DNA from: Candidatus Fermentithermobacillaceae bacterium
GTDB lineage: Bacteria; Bacillota; Sulfobacillia; Fermentithermobacillales; Fermentithermobacillaceae
Length of the DNA: 5,420 nt
Assembly: GCA_012842105.1 (NCBI GenBank)
Contig: DUTL01000319.1
Location: 1-5,420 of the forward strand
Direction: 5' to 3'
The notes below the pieces were generated by a model. It had not been told where the DNA came from and did not search any database. It was given only the letters and a program-made list of their open reading frames with translations. A program made the translations under genes and the position numbers. Shown in pieces: positions 4,214 through 5,420 of the stretch; position 1 is the first letter of the stretch; each line of letters starts with the position of its first letter.

Positions 4214-5420
4214 CCCAGCAAAATTTGTGACAAAGTTTGCTTCCGGTTTTTCTCAGGATTCTGCAAAACTATGTCTTCCAGGTATTCAAAAGCTTCTCCA
4301 ACAACTTGGCCCTGTTCAATGTCCAGCAATTGCATAATCTCGTTCCCGTTAATGGCAATATCCATAAAGTCCTGGCAATCAGATTGTGTCAGTGCCCAAA
4401 GCCCTGCAGCTAAAAACAGGTACCCTTTAGGGAATCCGCTGTTCCCAAGGCCAAGCCAAATTGCCCGCTTCACGTCTATCAGGCGCTCCAGTTGCCTGAT
4501 TCCCCAATGATAAGCTATCCTTCTTGCAAAGTATCCTGGATCATTAGCATATCCATGCGGTTCTTTCCACAAGCCCCAATGGCCCTTTGGAAGGGCCCGG
4601 TTATCCAAAATACCTTCAGGATCGCAATGGCACACCAACCATTCTACATCTTGAACCAGGCTTACGGGCAAGTTAAACCTGAGTTTTAGGCCGTGTACGC
4701 CCTCAGAATCTTCATCATGCAATCCCTTCAAGCCCAGTAAAACCGCCAACCTGGTGGCAAGATCAGGTTGACAGGTGGAAACAGCCACTGCTATTTGATT
4801 GGGAGCCCTGTTCATTTCAGGCAACACCATAGTGCTGATTCCATAGCCATACATGTCCATAATGCCGTGGTAAGCAGAAGGAGACAGCAAGATGCGCTTC
4901 AACTCGGTAAACATTCTGTCGCCCGGCAGCTGAGATAAAAGGCCCCTGGCCCCGGCAATGGCCTTTGCCACGCCGGCATCAAGGTTAAACCCCAGGCTGT
5001 TTTTCAGCCTCACCGCCCTCAGAATTCTTAACGGATCTTCTTCGAATCGGAGCAGGGGATCTCCTACACACGCAAGCATCCGGCGCTCAAGATCATCAAG
5101 CCCGCCACAAGGATCAAAAACCTCACCGGTAAAAGGATCCCAGGCCATAGCGTTAACGGTGAAGTCCCGGCGCTCAAGATCCTTCTCCAAGGACACTCCG
5201 AACGTTACCTGGCTGGGATGCCGCCTGTCCTGGTAGTCCTTCTCAGCCCGCAGTGAAACTACGTCAACATCTCCAACTGAGACCCTGCCAAACTCAATAC
5301 CTATTGTACACGCTCCAGGAAAAAGCCCCAGTATCTCTTCGGGGTCCAGGTTTACTGCAATATCCCAGTCTGACGGTGTTTTTTCCAGCAGCACATCTCT
5401 TACGGAACCTCCAACAATAA
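4192..5420 (-). CDS. tRNA nucleotidyltransferase / poly(A) polymerase family protein, 5' end cut by the window
   Basis: This is a class II nucleotidyltransferase; the family adds or repairs the 3' CCA of tRNAs, or adds A residues. The visible part is 408 residues and runs off the right edge, so the true start is missing, probably by a few tens of codons. Counting from the edge, motif A GGSVRD is at 3-8, the metal-binding pair in SDWDIA is at Asp17 and Asp19, and a third acidic site follows in VDVV near 52. The motif RRDFTVNAMA is at 83-92. The nucleotide-selecting EDxxR element and RILRAVR helix (EEDPLRILRAVR) are at about 126-137. The C-terminal body/tail is less conserved, and no HD hydrolase domain is apparent. 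Full CCA-adding, A-adding and CC-adding activity cannot be told apart from sequence by eye. GTG at 5394 is an internal codon, not the start, since motif A lies upstream of it. Confidence 0.92.
   Translation of the reverse strand, partial: IVGGSVRDVLLEKTPSDWDIAVNLDPEEILGLFPGACTIGIEFGRVSVGDVDVVSLRAEKDYQDRRHPSQVTFGVSLEKDLERRDFTVNAMAWDPFTGEVFDPCGGLDDLERRMLACVGDPLLRFEEDPLRILRAVRLKNSLGFNLDAGVAKAIAGARGLLSQLPGDRMFTELKRILLSPSAYHGIMDMYGYGISTMVLPEMNRAPNQIAVAVSTCQPDLATRLAVLLGLKGLHDEDSEGVHGLKLRFNLPVSLVQDVEWLVCHCDPEGILDNRALPKGHWGLWKEPHGYANDPGYFARRIAYHWGIRQLERLIDVKRAIWLGLGNSGFPKGYLFLAAGLWALTQSDCQDFMDIAINGNEIMQLLDIEQGQVVGEAFEYLEDIVLQNPEKNRKQTLSQILLGWWGKRT

Overview
The window looks like chromosomal DNA from an anaerobic member of the Bacillota, of the Clostridia / Pelotomaculum / Desulfotomaculum type. 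The grounds are the gene set (a Na+-pumping methylmalonyl-CoA decarboxylase operon, the redox repressor Rex, and a HepS-I/Gx-type membrane protein), strong GGAGG ribosome binding sites, and frequent TTG/GTG starts. This placement is inference from gene content only. All intact genes lie on the minus strand, so the transcribed order runs from the right end of the window to the left.

Right part (about 5420-3668): a class II tRNA nucleotidyltransferase / poly(A) polymerase family gene, cut by the window edge at its 5' end. It overlaps a small polytopic membrane protein of the heptaprenyl diphosphate synthase component I / Gx transporter family. Middle (about 3579-2929): rex, the NADH/NAD+-sensing repressor. 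A roughly 240-base intergenic region follows, holding two small hairpins and a candidate promoter.

Left part (2702-134): mmdA (carboxyltransferase alpha subunit), an OadG-type one-helix subunit (delta), and the biotin carrier (gamma). These are three of the four subunits of a sodium-translocating methylmalonyl-CoA decarboxylase. In such enzymes the carboxyl group passes from methylmalonyl-CoA to biotin on the carrier, and is released as CO2 at the membrane beta subunit while Na+ is exported. In syntrophic propionate metabolism the step can also be run in other energetic contexts. The fourth subunit, beta, should follow the carrier.

The extreme left end (1-213) is the real oddity. Bases 1-79 are an inverted copy of bases 134-213 (one single-base indel), separated by a 54-base loop. 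The left arm carries the last 16 codons of the biotin-carrier gene on the plus strand, followed by an ATG reading frame (85 onward) that looks like the first ~16 residues of the missing beta subunit. The simplest reading is a fold-back chimera: a polymerase template switch or an assembly error at the operon's carrier/beta junction. A genuine genomic palindrome is less likely. Apart from this, the region is an ordinary core-metabolism segment. I see no defence system, mobile element, CRISPR array or RNA gene in it.
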